Shown here: piece by piece, positions 8,315-20,461 of the stretch | How positions within the stretch are numbered: the stretch's first letter is position 1 | Layout: each line of letters opens with the position of its first letter | Assembly (NCBI RefSeq): GCF_016405905.1 | Contig: NZ_JAEFCB010000013.1 | Span: forward strand, 1-64,000 | Source of the DNA: Variovorax sp. IB41 | GTDB taxonomy: Bacteria > Pseudomonadota > Gammaproteobacteria > Burkholderiales > Burkholderiaceae_C | Direction of reading: 5' to 3' | Length of the DNA: 64,000 nt | Made by a program: the position numbers and the translations under genes | The notes under the pieces: model-generated | Told to the model about the DNA's origin: nothing | Database searches by the model: none | What the model saw: only the letters and a program-made list of their open reading frames with translations

Positions 8315-9279
8315 TGGCCATGCCGAGAAAATATACATTCCTGCTGGCGCTCGCCGTCACGCTCGCGCTGCCGCTCCTGATGCGCTCGGGCTCGCTCGCG
8401 AGCGAGGTGCTGATCTACGCGCTGGCCGCGCTGGGCTGCAATTTGCTGCTGGGCTACACGGGGCTCCTGTCGTTCGGGCAGGGCATCTTCTTTGGCCTGG
8501 GCAGCTACACCATCGCGATCCTGCTCACGCGGCTGCAGTTGCCGATGCCTCTTGCGCTGCTCGCTGCCATCGGCATGGGGGCCCTCGGCGCGGCGGTGGT
8601 CGGGTGGGTCGCCATCCGCCAGCGCGGCACGTACTTCGTGATGCTCACGCTGGCCTTCGCGCAGATGTTCTATTTCGTGGCGTACACCGCCTCGGGCCTC
8701 ACGGGTGGCGACAACGGCCTGCTCGACGTGCCGCGTCCCGCGTTCATGGACACGCCGTGGAAGTACTACGCCTTCGTCGCGGTCATGTTCCTCATCGCGT
8801 TCGCGCTGCTGCTCAAGGTGACCGATTCGGTCTTCGGCCGCACGCTGCTGGCCATCCGCGACAACGAGGACCGCGCCGCGGCCGTGGGCTACAACCTCAA
8901 GCGCTTCAAGCTGCTGGCCTTCGTGATCTCGGGCGCCGTCACGGGCCTCGCAGGCGGCCTGCACGCGATGATGACCGGCATCGCGCCGCTCTCGAACGCC
9001 GAGTACCACACGAGCGAGATGATCCTGGTCATCACCGTGATCGGCGGCACCGGCAACCTATTCGCCTCGGTGCTGGGCTCGGCCTTCTACGTGCTGCTGG
9101 CCGACTGGCTCTCCACGCTGTGGCCGCGGTGGTTGCTGCTGCTGGGGCTCCTGCTGATCGGCGTGAGCATCGGCATGCAGCGCGGCCTCTGGGGGCTGGG
9201 CGAGGCCGCATGGCGGCGCGTGTTCCGCAGGACGCTTTCCGCCCCGGCCGCATCCGAAGCGCAGGGAGAAAAAGCATGA
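8311..9279 (+). CDS. livM: Branched-chain-type ABC permease, LivM family
   Basis: A 322-residue permease of the LivM family. Typical segments are LGCNLLLGYTGLLSFGQGIFFGLGSYT, the cytoplasmic loop LLAIRDNEDRAAAVGYNLKRFKLLAFVISG that couples to the ATPases, and ITVIGGTGNLFASVLGSAF. About nine membrane helices can be traced. The start ATG 8311 overlaps the livH stop; ATGs at 8314 and 8320 are alternatives. The stop overlaps the livG start as ATGA. It forms the transmembrane pore with LivH. Confidence 0.88.
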   Translation: MMAMPRKYTFLLALAVTLALPLLMRSGSLASEVLIYALAALGCNLLLGYTGLLSFGQGIFFGLGSYTIAILLTRLQLPMPLALLAAIGMGALGAAVVGWVAIRQRGTYFVMLTLAFAQMFYFVAYTASGLTGGDNGLLDVPRPAFMDTPWKYYAFVAVMFLIAFALLLKVTDSVFGRTLLAIRDNEDRAAAVGYNLKRFKLLAFVISGAVTGLAGGLHAMMTGIAPLSNAEYHTSEMILVITVIGGTGNLFASVLGSAFYVLLADWLSTLWPRWLLLLGLLLIGVSIGMQRGLWGLGEAAWRRVFRRTLSAPAASEAQGEKA

Positions 9280-10042
9280 CGCAGCCCGTTCTCATCGAAG
9301 CCATCGGCGTCACCAAGCACTACGGCAAGTTCGCCGCGCTCGGCGGCGTGGACCTGAAGATCAAGCCCAACACCGTGCACTCGGTGATCGGCCCGAACGG
9401 CGCGGGCAAGACCACGCTGTTCCACATGCTCACGGGCACCGGCACCACCACGGGCGGGCGCATCCTGTTCGACGGCCACGACGTGACGCACGAGCCCGAC
9501 CACCGGCGCGTGCAGCGCGGCATGGCGCGCTCGTTCCAGGTCACCAGCCTCTTCCCGAGCCTTTCGGTGCGCGAGAACCTGCGCGTCGCGGCGCAGGGCA
9601 TCGCGCCGCGCCAGGCGATGAACTGCTGGCGCGCGCCGGTCGGCGACCGCGCCTGCGCCGAGACCGTGGCCGAGGTGCTCGCGCGCGTCGGCCTCGAACG
9701 GCTGGCCGACACGCCCGCCAACGTGCTCTCGCACGGCCAGCAGCGCCGCCTCGAAGTGGGCATGGCGCTTGCTGCGAAACCGAAGGCGATCTTTCTCGAC
9801 GAGCCGACCTCGGGCATGGGCATCGACGACCTCGACGACATGAAGCGCCTGATCCGCAGCCTGCGCGATGCGCACACGGTGGTGCTGATCGAACACAACA
9901 TGAACATCGTGATGGACATCTCCGACACCGTGACCGTGATGCAGCTGGGCCGCGTGCTGGCCGAAGGACTGCCGGGCGATATCCGCGCCGATGCGCGCGT
10001 GCGATCGGCGTACCTCGGCAACATGATCACCGGGGGCAAGGC

Positions 10043-10046
<4 letters not shown>
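9276..10046 (+). CDS. livG: ABC transporter ATP-binding protein, LivG family
   Basis: A 256-residue ATPase. Walker A is GPNGAGKTT, the signature is LSHGQQRRLEVGMAL (His in place of the usual second Gly), and Walker B is AIFLDEPTSGMG followed by the H-loop LIEHNMNIVM. The insertion VTSLFPSLSVRENLRVAAQG is the LivG-type Q-loop region. It energises the LivHM pore. It overlaps livM and livF by 4 bases on each side, so the block is one tightly coupled operon. Confidence 0.9.
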
Positions 10047-10756
<710 letters not shown>

Positions 10757-10779
10757 TGGCCGGCGCGTTTGCCTCCCGC

Positions 10780-10839
10780 CCGTTCACGCTGAGCTTGTCG
10801 AAGCGCCGCGCAAGGCTTCGACAAGCTCAGCCCGAACGG
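10780..10839. repeat. REP-like inverted repeat between livF and the hydrolase gene
   Basis: Third copy of the GAGCTTGTCGAAGC family, with arms about 10780-10804 and 10815-10839. It separates the transporter block from the three downstream catabolic genes and may mark a processing or partial termination point inside one long transcript. Confidence 0.8.
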
Positions 10840-10925
10840 CTCTTGTTTCAGCCCAATGGCTCTTGTCTTGCTGAGCAATCACCCATTCGCACCAGCGTTT
10901 CGCCTCCCGGATCTTTCTCAAAGCC

Positions 10926-12206
10926 ATGAACTCAACCACTGAACTTTCTTCCGCACCCGATGTGCGCGCCCTGCGCATCGACGGCCAGCGCCTCTGGGAT
11001 TCGCTGATGCAGCTCGCCCAGGTCGGCGCCACCGAGAAGGGCGGCGTGTGCCGCCTCGCGCTGACCGACCTCGACCGCCAGGGCCGCGACCTCTTCACGC
11101 GCTGGGCGCGCGAGGCCGGCTGCGAGGTGCGCGTGGACGCCATCGGCAACATCTTTGCGCGCCGTGCCGGCCGCAACAACGCGCTGCCGCCCGTCACCAC
11201 CGGCAGCCACATCGACACGCAGCCCACGGGCGGCAAGTTCGACGGCAACTACGGCGTGCTCGCGGGGCTGGAAGTGATCCGCGCGCTCAACGATGCGAAG
11301 GTCGTGACCGAAGCGCCGCTCGAAGTGGCGGTGTGGACCAACGAGGAGGGCTCCCGCTTCGTGCCGGTGATGATGGGCTCGGGCGTGTTCGTCGATGCCT
11401 TCACGCTGGAGCATGCGCTCGCGCAGCGCGACACCGAGGGCGTGAGCGTGGCGCAGGCGCTCGATGCGATCGGCTACGCGGGCCAGGTGCCCGCCTCGGC
11501 CGCAACGTCGCCCGTGGGCGCGTATTTCGAAGCCCACATCGAACAGGGCCCGGTGCTCGAAGCCAACGAACGCGTGATCGGCGTGGTCGAGGGTGCGCTC
11601 GGCCAGCGCTGGTACGACGTCGTGGTGCAGGGCATGGAAGCGCATGCCGGCCCCACGCCCATGGAATTGCGCAAGGATGCGCTGCTCGCCGCGGCCGAAC
11701 TCGTGATCGAGGTGAACCGCATCGCGCTCGCGCACGCCCCGCATGCGCGCGGCACGGTCGGCTGGATCGACAACTACCCGAACTCGCGCAACGTGATCCC
11801 GGGGCGCGTGAAGCTCAGCGTCGACCTGCGCGCGGCGGACGACATGGTGCTGCTGGCCATGGACGCGGCGCTGAAGGAGGCCGTGCATCGCCTGGCCGGC
11901 GGCGGCAAGGTGGGGGCGACGGTCGAGCAGGTCGTGTACTTCCCGCCCCAGCCCTTCACGCCCGGGCTGGTGTCCGCGGTGCGCGAGGCGGCACAGGCGC
12001 AGGGCCTCAGCTGGATGAACGTGATCAGCGGCGCGGGCCACGATGCGGTGTACCTCGCGCGCGTGTGCCCCACCGCGATGATCTTCGTGCCGTGCCTGGA
12101 CGGCATCAGCCACAACGAGATCGAGGACGCCGAGCCCGCGCACCTGGAAGCCGGCTGCAACGTGCTGCTGCAGGCGATGCTGCAGAGCGCGGGAGTGGCA
12201 GCATGA
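10926..12206 (+). CDS. Zn-dependent hydrolase, hydantoinase/carbamoylase family
   Basis: A 426-residue M20-type amidohydrolase of the N-carbamoyl-amino-acid hydrolase/allantoate amidohydrolase/beta-ureidopropionase group. Metal-site motifs are TTGSHIDTQPTGGKFDGNYG (H96, D106), WTNEEGSRF (E140, E141), YFEAHIEQGPVLEA and the late SGAGHDA. Such enzymes cleave the carbamoyl or amide bond of N-carbamoyl amino acids or ureides, releasing ammonia and CO2 or an amine. It follows the Liv-type transporter and overlaps the next SBP gene by 4 bases, suggesting that an imported ureido- or amide-linked compound is hydrolysed. The exact substrate cannot be read from sequence. Confidence 0.85.
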   Translation: MNSTTELSSAPDVRALRIDGQRLWDSLMQLAQVGATEKGGVCRLALTDLDRQGRDLFTRWAREAGCEVRVDAIGNIFARRAGRNNALPPVTTGSHIDTQPTGGKFDGNYGVLAGLEVIRALNDAKVVTEAPLEVAVWTNEEGSRFVPVMMGSGVFVDAFTLEHALAQRDTEGVSVAQALDAIGYAGQVPASAATSPVGAYFEAHIEQGPVLEANERVIGVVEGALGQRWYDVVVQGMEAHAGPTPMELRKDALLAAAELVIEVNRIALAHAPHARGTVGWIDNYPNSRNVIPGRVKLSVDLRAADDMVLLAMDAALKEAVHRLAGGGKVGATVEQVVYFPPQPFTPGLVSAVREAAQAQGLSWMNVISGAGHDAVYLARVCPTAMIFVPCLDGISHNEIEDAEPAHLEAGCNVLLQAMLQSAGVAA

Positions 12207-13336
12207 GGGCGCTGTTTCGGCGCATCCTGGGGTCGGGCATGGCCTTGGGCATGGCCGCGGCCTGCACGGCCGCATTGGCCGCCGGCGAGCCGATCCTGGT
12301 CGGCCAGTCCGCGGTGCTCACCGGCCCATTCACGCCCAACAGCCTTGCGTTCATGGAAGGCCAGACGCTGTTCTTCGACCAGTTGAACAAGGCGGGCGGC
12401 GTCGGCGGCCGGCCCGTCAAGATGATCACCTACGACGATGCCTACATCGCCGAGAAGGCCGCGGCCAATGCCGAGAAGCTGCTGGGCACCGACCGCGTCG
12501 TGTGCCTGTTCGGCACGATGGGCACGGGCATCGGCGCGGCCATGGTGCCGGTGGCGGCGAAGTACGACAGCTTCATCTTCGGCGGGCTGACGGGCGCGGC
12601 GGTGCTGCGCGGGCCGAAGGTGCCGATCTATCACGTGCGCGAGTCGTATGCCGACGAGGTCTTGCGGGTGATGACCCACCTGACCACCATCGGCGTGACG
12701 CGCATCGCGATCGTCTCCAGCGACGACGCCTATGGCAAGGGCATCGAGAAGGACGCCGTGGCCGCGCTGGAGAAGAACCAGCATCCGGCCTTGCTGTCGC
12801 TGCGCTTCGACCCGAAGGAAAAGGACCACCCGGCGATTGCGCAGCAGGTGATTGCGAGCGGGGCGCAGGCGGTGTACGTCATCGCGGCCGGAACGCCCGC
12901 CATCAACATCATCCGCTCGCTGGTGGCCGCGCCCATCCATCCGCAGATCTACACGAACTCGGTGGCGAGCTCGTTCCTGCTCTACAAGGAGCTGGGCGAC
13001 AAGAGCCGCGGCATCGTGCTGTCGCAGGTGATGCCGCCGTTCTGGAAGACGCGCTTTCCGATCGTCGATGAATACCAGCGCGCGCTGAAGACCGCGGGCA
13101 GCACCAGCGAAGGCTCCTACCTGGGGCTGGAGGGCTACATCACGGCCAAGGCCTTTGCGGAATCGCTGCAGCGCGTGAAGGGGCCGATCACCACCGAGTC
13201 GCTGCGCCGCAGCATCGAGAACTCGCCGCCCATGAACCTGAACGGCTTCCAGGTCGCATTCCGCCCCGACAACCGCAACGGCTCCAGCTTCGGCGACATC
13301 ACCATGCTCGGAAGCGCCGGAAAGTTCGCTCAATGA
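12203..13336 (+). CDS. Second ABC substrate-binding protein (branched-chain type)
   Basis: A 377-residue periplasmic binding protein of the Peripla_BP_6 type. A Sec signal peptide (MRALFRRILGSGMALGMAAACTAALAAG) is followed by EPILVGQSAVLTGPFTPNSLAF. Internal signatures are GVGGRPVKMITYDDAY and VVCLFGTMGTG. The start overlaps the hydrolase stop as ATGA, and the stop overlaps the next gene, so it is made with the catabolic enzymes. It differs clearly from the first SBP and probably lets the same LivHMGF pore accept another ligand. Confidence 0.85.
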   Translation: MRALFRRILGSGMALGMAAACTAALAAGEPILVGQSAVLTGPFTPNSLAFMEGQTLFFDQLNKAGGVGGRPVKMITYDDAYIAEKAAANAEKLLGTDRVVCLFGTMGTGIGAAMVPVAAKYDSFIFGGLTGAAVLRGPKVPIYHVRESYADEVLRVMTHLTTIGVTRIAIVSSDDAYGKGIEKDAVAALEKNQHPALLSLRFDPKEKDHPAIAQQVIASGAQAVYVIAAGTPAINIIRSLVAAPIHPQIYTNSVASSFLLYKELGDKSRGIVLSQVMPPFWKTRFPIVDEYQRALKTAGSTSEGSYLGLEGYITAKAFAESLQRVKGPITTESLRRSIENSPPMNLNGFQVAFRPDNRNGSSFGDITMLGSAGKFAQ

Positions 13337-14823
13337 AAGCAATGAAAGTCCTCGTCGCGCGTCTCAACCACGAGACCAACACCTTCTCGCCGGTGCCCAC
13401 GCCGCTCGCGGCCTTCGGGCCCGACGGGCCCACGTTCGGCCAGGAGGCCTACCGGGACAACAAGGGCATGCGCACCGCGATGTCGGCCTTCATCGACCTG
13501 GCCGAAGCGGCCGGCGCGACGCTGGTCACGCCGGTGTCGGCCTCGGCCAACCCGAGCGGGCCGGTCGATGCCAAGGCCTACACCACGCTCACGCAATGCA
13601 TCGTCGATGCGGCGCCGGGCTGCGACGCCATCCTGCTCGACCTGCACGGCGCAATGGTGGCCGAGAACAGCGTCGATGGCGAAGGCGACCTGCTCGTGCG
13701 GCTGCGCGCCGCGGCGCCGGGCGTGCCCATCGGCGTCGCGCTCGACCTGCATGCCAACGTGACGCCCGCGATGGTCGGCCATGCCGACGTGATCGTCGGC
13801 TTCAAGACCTATCCGCACATCGACATGTACGAGACCGGCGAACATGCCGGCCGCTTGTTGTTCGACCTGCTCGCGGGCCGCAGCCAGCCCGCGCTGCGCT
13901 GGCACCCGCTGCCGCTGATGGCGCACACGCTGCGCAGCGCCTCGTTCACCGGCGCGATGCAGCGGGCGATCGACGCGGCGCGCGCGGCCGAGGTTTCGGA
14001 GTCGCTCGCGGTCTCGATCTTCGCGGGCTTCTCGCTGTCGGACATCGAGGCGCCCTGCATGAGCGTGGTGGTGGTCGATGCGCAATCGCCCGAGCGCGCG
14101 CAGGCCACGGCCGACCGCATCGCCGGTCAGATGTGGGCCGAGCGCGAGGCCTTCATCTACCGCAGCGAGCCGCTGGCCGAATCGGTGGCCCGCGCCAAGC
14201 GCATTGCCGAGGGCGCGACACGCCCGGTGCTGCTGCTGGACCACGGCGACAACTGCATGTCGGGCGGCAGCTGCGACACGATGGACGTGCTGCAGGAAGC
14301 GCTCGCACAGGGCCTGCATGGCATCGGCGTCGGCCCGCTGTGCGACCCCGAGGCGGTGGCCGAACTGATCGCGGCAGGCGAGGGCGCCCAGGTGACGGTC
14401 GCGCTCGGCAACAAGGTCTCGCTCGAGGGCATCGGCCTCGAGAAGACGCCGGTGCAACTGACTGGCACGGTGCGGTTCATCAGCAACGGCGAGTACGTGA
14501 TCACCGGCCCCACCTACACCGGCCAGCGCAGCAGCATGGGCCGCACGGTGCTGTTCGACATCGGCGCGGCGCGCATCGTGGTGACCGAGCGCACGCAGGA
14601 GCCGTGGGACATCGGCGTCTTCGAATGCGCGGGGCTCGATCCGCGCAATGAACGCTTTCTTCTTCTCAAGTCGCGCATGTACTGCCGGCCGGTGTTCGAG
14701 CCGCTCTCTGCGGCGCTGGTGGAGTGCGACAGCCCGGGCGTGACGAGCTCGGACTACAGCCTGTTCCCGTTCAGCAAGGTGCGTCGTCCCGTGTTTCCAC
14801 TGGACGCGGAACTGGCCGCATAA
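13333..14823 (+). CDS. M81-family (MlrC-like) metallopeptidase
   Basis: A 496-residue protein of the M81/microcystinase C family, named for MlrC, which hydrolyses linearised microcystin and its tetrapeptide. Family segments visible are VARLNHETNTFSPVPT at the N-terminus, ILLDLHGAMVAE, ALDLHANVTPAM, YPHIDMYETGE and LLDHGDNCMSGGSCDT. The Asp/His clusters are the presumed zinc ligands. Most members sit in transport operons and act on unknown amides or peptides, so the name should not be read as toxin degradation. The start overlaps the SBP stop by 4 bases. It is probably the last gene of the operon. Confidence 0.82.
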   Translation: MKAMKVLVARLNHETNTFSPVPTPLAAFGPDGPTFGQEAYRDNKGMRTAMSAFIDLAEAAGATLVTPVSASANPSGPVDAKAYTTLTQCIVDAAPGCDAILLDLHGAMVAENSVDGEGDLLVRLRAAAPGVPIGVALDLHANVTPAMVGHADVIVGFKTYPHIDMYETGEHAGRLLFDLLAGRSQPALRWHPLPLMAHTLRSASFTGAMQRAIDAARAAEVSESLAVSIFAGFSLSDIEAPCMSVVVVDAQSPERAQATADRIAGQMWAEREAFIYRSEPLAESVARAKRIAEGATRPVLLLDHGDNCMSGGSCDTMDVLQEALAQGLHGIGVGPLCDPEAVAELIAAGEGAQVTVALGNKVSLEGIGLEKTPVQLTGTVRFISNGEYVITGPTYTGQRSSMGRTVLFDIGAARIVVTERTQEPWDIGVFECAGLDPRNERFLLLKSRMYCRPVFEPLSAALVECDSPGVTSSDYSLFPFSKVRRPVFPLDAELAA

Positions 14824-14915
14824 CCTCCCGCGTCATGGACGCTGCGCGCGCGCGGCGCGACCATTCCTTCACCCCGCGATGTTGCGGGTCGAACCCTCGA
14901 AAAGGAATGGTCACC

Positions 14916-15293
14916 ATGAACACCGCCGCACACGACGCCGCCACGATTGCCCAACGCTACATCGCCGTCTGGAACGAAACCGATGGCGCACGCCGCGCCG
15001 CGCTGATCGAGGCCGGCTGGACCGCCGATGCGCACTACGTGGACCCCATCGCCCAGGCCAGCGGCCGCGAGCAGATCAGTGCGCTGGTCGGCGCGGTGCA
15101 GCAGCGCTACCCGGGCTTTCGCTTCAACCTGCTCGGCAAGGCCGAGGCGCACGGCGACAACCTGCGCTTTTCGTGGACGCTCGGCCCGAGCGGTGCGCAA
15201 GACCTGATCCAGGGCACCGACTTCGCGCAGCTCGATGCGGGCAAGCTGCGGTCGGTGACGGGCTTTCTGGACAAGGTGCCGGTCGGCGCCTGA
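14916..15293 (+). CDS. SnoaL-like / NTF2-fold protein
   Basis: A 125-residue protein of the SnoaL-like polyketide-cyclase/NTF2 superfamily: an N-terminal helix with IAQRYIAVWNETDGARRAALIEAGW, then ADAHYVDPIAQASGREQISALV and a curved sheet (FRFNLLGKAEAHGDNLRFSWTLGP). These small cone-shaped proteins include isomerases, cyclases and proteins with no known activity. The start ATG 14916 has AAAGGA nine bases upstream; an ATG at 14907 would add three residues but lacks spacing for that site. It is convergent with the Fis-type regulator gene. Confidence 0.75.
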   Translation: MNTAAHDAATIAQRYIAVWNETDGARRAALIEAGWTADAHYVDPIAQASGREQISALVGAVQQRYPGFRFNLLGKAEAHGDNLRFSWTLGPSGAQDLIQGTDFAQLDAGKLRSVTGFLDKVPVGA

Positions 15294-15315
15294 ACGAAAG
15301 CTGAACGCCGGTCGT

Positions 15316-16452
15316 TCAGTCCGGCGCGCCAGCAGGCCGGCCGCGCCAGAGCTTGCGATACACCGTTGCGCGGCTGATGCCCAGCGCGCGCGCAGCCTCC
15401 GCCACGTTGCCGCGGGCGTCTGCCACGGCCTTGCGGATCAGCGCGGTTTCCACGTCGCGCAGCCGCGGCCGCGCATCGGGCGCCGCATCGGCCGTGCCGC
15501 TGCCGCCGCGCTGGGGGCGCACCTGCACCCGCAGGCCCGACCAGAGCGGCACCTCGAGCGCCGCATCGCCGCGCCGGGCGGCGTCGAACATCATGTGCAG
15601 CGGGAGCGCGAAGAGGTCGTTGAAATGCAGGGCCTGCTGGCCGCGCGCCAGGGGCTGGTGCAGCATCTGCCGCGCGGTGGCGTTGGCGCCCGTCACGTTG
15701 CCGCTCGCATCGATGCAGACCAGGCCCTCGGTGGCCTCGCCGCCCGGGTGGCCCGGCCAGGCCAGGTGCAGCCGCAGTTCGCAGGCCTCCTGCATGACCA
15801 GCATGTTCTCGATGCTGCGCGCCGACAGCGCCGCCAGGTGGCGCAGCTCGGGGCGCTCCACCGTCTGCACGCCGCTCAGGTCGAGCATGCCGATGCAGTC
15901 GCCCCGGGGGCCGAAGAGCGGCGCGCCGGCGCAGCTGTAGACGCTGGTGTCGTCGAAGAAGTGCTCGCCGCGGTGCAGCCACACCGATTCCTGCTCGGCC
16001 AGCGCGGTGCTGATGGCGGAGGTGCCGATCGCGCGTTCCGAAAGATCGACCCCGATCCGGCCGATGTCGCGCGCATAGCGGCTGGCGGTGTCGGTGCCGT
16101 CGGGCAGCGCGCCCACGTCGATCACGATGCCCGCGGCGTCGGTCAGCACCGCGAAATAGCGGGTGTCGGCAATGGCGCGGGACAGCCGGGCGATCACCGG
16201 CCGGGCCGCCGCGACCAGCGCCCGGTTGCGCTCGGCGAGCTCCCGTACGGCCGAGGAGCTCACCGGCTCGAAGCTCACCCGCTGCTGCGGGCGGCGGCCG
16301 GCCTCGATGCAGCGCTGCCATGAACGGGTGATCCAGGGGTCGATGCGCAGGGCGTTGCGGGCGCGCGGCGCATCGCCGTGGAGCAGCTCGCGCCGGGCTT
16401 GGGCAATGGCCAGGGAACGCTCGGGAGGGGGCGAAACGAGAGAGGCGTTCAT
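15316..16452 (-). CDS. GAF/Fis-type transcriptional regulator (AcoR-like, no AAA+ domain)
   Basis: A 378-residue regulator. The first two thirds resemble the sensory half of AcoR-type sigma-54 activators: a GAF-like region with DAAGIVIDVGALPDG, SERAIGTSAISTALAEQESVWLHRGEHFFD and CAGAPLFGPRGDCIGMLDLSG. A PAS-like stretch (GLVCIDASGNVTGANATARQML) follows. The C-terminus is a Fis-type helix-turn-helix (LIRKAVADARGNVAEAARALGISRATVYRKLW). The central AAA+ ATPase with GAFTGA is absent, so it is unlikely to activate sigma-54 polymerase directly. It is divergent from the cox-like cluster and is the likely controller of it. Start ATG 16452 is chosen over an upstream ATG with a poor leader. Confidence 0.8.
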   Translation of the reverse strand: MNASLVSPPPERSLAIAQARRELLHGDAPRARNALRIDPWITRSWQRCIEAGRRPQQRVSFEPVSSSAVRELAERNRALVAAARPVIARLSRAIADTRYFAVLTDAAGIVIDVGALPDGTDTASRYARDIGRIGVDLSERAIGTSAISTALAEQESVWLHRGEHFFDDTSVYSCAGAPLFGPRGDCIGMLDLSGVQTVERPELRHLAALSARSIENMLVMQEACELRLHLAWPGHPGGEATEGLVCIDASGNVTGANATARQMLHQPLARGQQALHFNDLFALPLHMMFDAARRGDAALEVPLWSGLRVQVRPQRGGSGTADAAPDARPRLRDVETALIRKAVADARGNVAEAARALGISRATVYRKLWRGRPAGAPD

Positions 16453-16631
16453 CGTGTGGGTTCGCGCGGGTGGGGCGGCTTTTCCGGGCTCACCGGGGGG
16501 CAAGCTGTTTCATTTTGAGAATTTCGCGGGCACTGCGCAAGTGTCAAGGGTTTTGCCTAGGATAGTGCGAAAGGTGGGCATCCAAGATGCCTTTCGCTGA
16601 ACCAGCCATCACCTATCACGGAGACAGCCAC

Positions 16632-17129
16632 ATGCAGGTAGCTTTCAAGGTCAACGGCCGCCCAGTCACGGTCGACGCACCGCCAAACACCTTCCTTGTG
16701 CACGCGATCCGCGAGCACCTTCACCTCACCGGAACCCACGTCGGCTGCGACACCGCCCAGTGCGGCGCCTGCACCGTCCACGTCAACGGCCGGGCCGTCA
16801 AGTCATGCAACGTGCTGGTCGCCCAGGCGGCCGGTGCCGACATCACCACCATCGAGGGCATCGCCGAAGCCGACGGCACCATGCACCCCATGCAGGCGGC
16901 CTTCAAGGAGTGCCACGGCCTGCAGTGCGGTTTCTGCACCCCCGGCATGGTCATGAGCGCCATCGACCTGTGCACCCACCACCCCAAGTCGAGCGAATCG
17001 GAGATCCGGGAGCTGCTGGACGGCAACCTGTGCCGCTGCACCGGCTACCAGAACATCGTGAAGGCCGTGAAGATGGGCGGCGAGGCGATGGCCTCGGGCA
17101 CTCCGGTCAAAGCCACCGTCACGGCCTGA
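16632..17129 (+). CDS. coxS: 2Fe-2S subunit of a CO-dehydrogenase/xanthine-oxidase-type enzyme
   Basis: A 165-residue small subunit with two [2Fe-2S] sites. The plant-ferredoxin-like cluster is held by CDTAQCGAC plus a later Cys (AVKSC), and the second by CGFC and CRCTG. It passes electrons from the molybdenum site to FAD. The start ATG 16632 (MQVAFKVNG) has GGAG upstream. It is first in an S-L-M order, which is characteristic of form II CO-dehydrogenase-like clusters. Form II enzymes have rarely been shown to oxidise CO well, so the substrate could be another small carbon compound or heterocycle. Confidence 0.88.
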   Translation: MQVAFKVNGRPVTVDAPPNTFLVHAIREHLHLTGTHVGCDTAQCGACTVHVNGRAVKSCNVLVAQAAGADITTIEGIAEADGTMHPMQAAFKECHGLQCGFCTPGMVMSAIDLCTHHPKSSESEIRELLDGNLCRCTGYQNIVKAVKMGGEAMASGTPVKATVTA

Positions 17130-17142
17130 AGGGAGCGACATC

Positions 17143-19581
<2,439 letters not shown>

Positions 19582-19604
19582 CAACACAGAAGGAATCACA
19601 CACC

Positions 19605-20396
19605 ATGTACGCCTTCACACTCGAACGGCCCGCCACCGTGGCCGATGCGGCCAAACTCATCGCCGCGGGCGCCAAGCCGCTCGCCGGCGGCCAGACGCTC
19701 CTGGCCTCCATGAAGCTCAGGCTCTCCGCGCCCGAGCAGCTGGTGGACCTGAGCGGCATCAAGGAACTTTCCGGCATCAGGAAGGATGGCGGCACGCTCA
19801 CCATCGGCGCCATGTCGCGCCACCTGGACGTGGCGAACAACGCTGACGTGAAAGCCGCCTTCCCCGCGCTGGCCGACCTGGCCTCGCGCATCGGCGACCG
19901 GCAGGTGCGCGCAATGGGCACCATCGGCGGCTCGGTGGCCAACAACGATCCGGCCGCTTGCTATCCGAGCGCGGTGCTGGGCTCGGGTGCCACCGTGATC
20001 ACGTCGAAGCGCGAGATCGCGGCCGACGATTTCTTCCTCGGCCTCTTCACCACGGCGCTCGAAGAAGACGAGCTGATCACCGCCATTCGCTTTCCGGTCC
20101 CCAAGCGCGCCGTGTACGAGAAGCTGCGCCAGAAGGCCTCGCACTTCCCGCTCGTGGGCATCTTCCTCACGCAGTCCGACAGCGGCGTGCGCGTGGCCGT
20201 CACCGGCGCGGGCAACGGCGTGTTCCGCCATGCGGGGCTCGAGGATGCGCTCAACAAGAGCTTCACCGCGGCAGCCGCCGCGGCCGTGAAGATCGATGCG
20301 AGCGAACTCAACAGCGACCTGCATGCATCGGCGGCCTACCGCGCGAACCTGATCAGCGTGCTCACGCAGCGCGCCGTGACCAAGGCCCTCGGCTGA
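19605..20396 (+). CDS. coxM: FAD subunit of the molybdenum hydroxylase
   Basis: A 263-residue FAD-binding medium subunit of the xanthine-oxidase family. PLAGGQTLLASMKLRL binds FAD pyrophosphate and MGTIGGSVANNDPAACYP is the second FAD motif. The C-terminal CO_deh_flav_C-like domain starts near FPVPKRAVYEKLRQKASHFPLV. It accepts electrons from the 2Fe-2S subunit and delivers them to the respiratory chain or another acceptor. The start ATG 19605 follows AGAAGGAA. Third in the S-L-M order. Confidence 0.88.
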   Translation: MYAFTLERPATVADAAKLIAAGAKPLAGGQTLLASMKLRLSAPEQLVDLSGIKELSGIRKDGGTLTIGAMSRHLDVANNADVKAAFPALADLASRIGDRQVRAMGTIGGSVANNDPAACYPSAVLGSGATVITSKREIAADDFFLGLFTTALEEDELITAIRFPVPKRAVYEKLRQKASHFPLVGIFLTQSDSGVRVAVTGAGNGVFRHAGLEDALNKSFTAAAAAAVKIDASELNSDLHASAAYRANLISVLTQRAVTKALG

Positions 20397-20461
20397 AGCA
20401 GCGAGCCGCAAGCTGACTGCCGGAAGGCGCGACACCCTCGCGTCTTCCGCTACCCTTTGCC

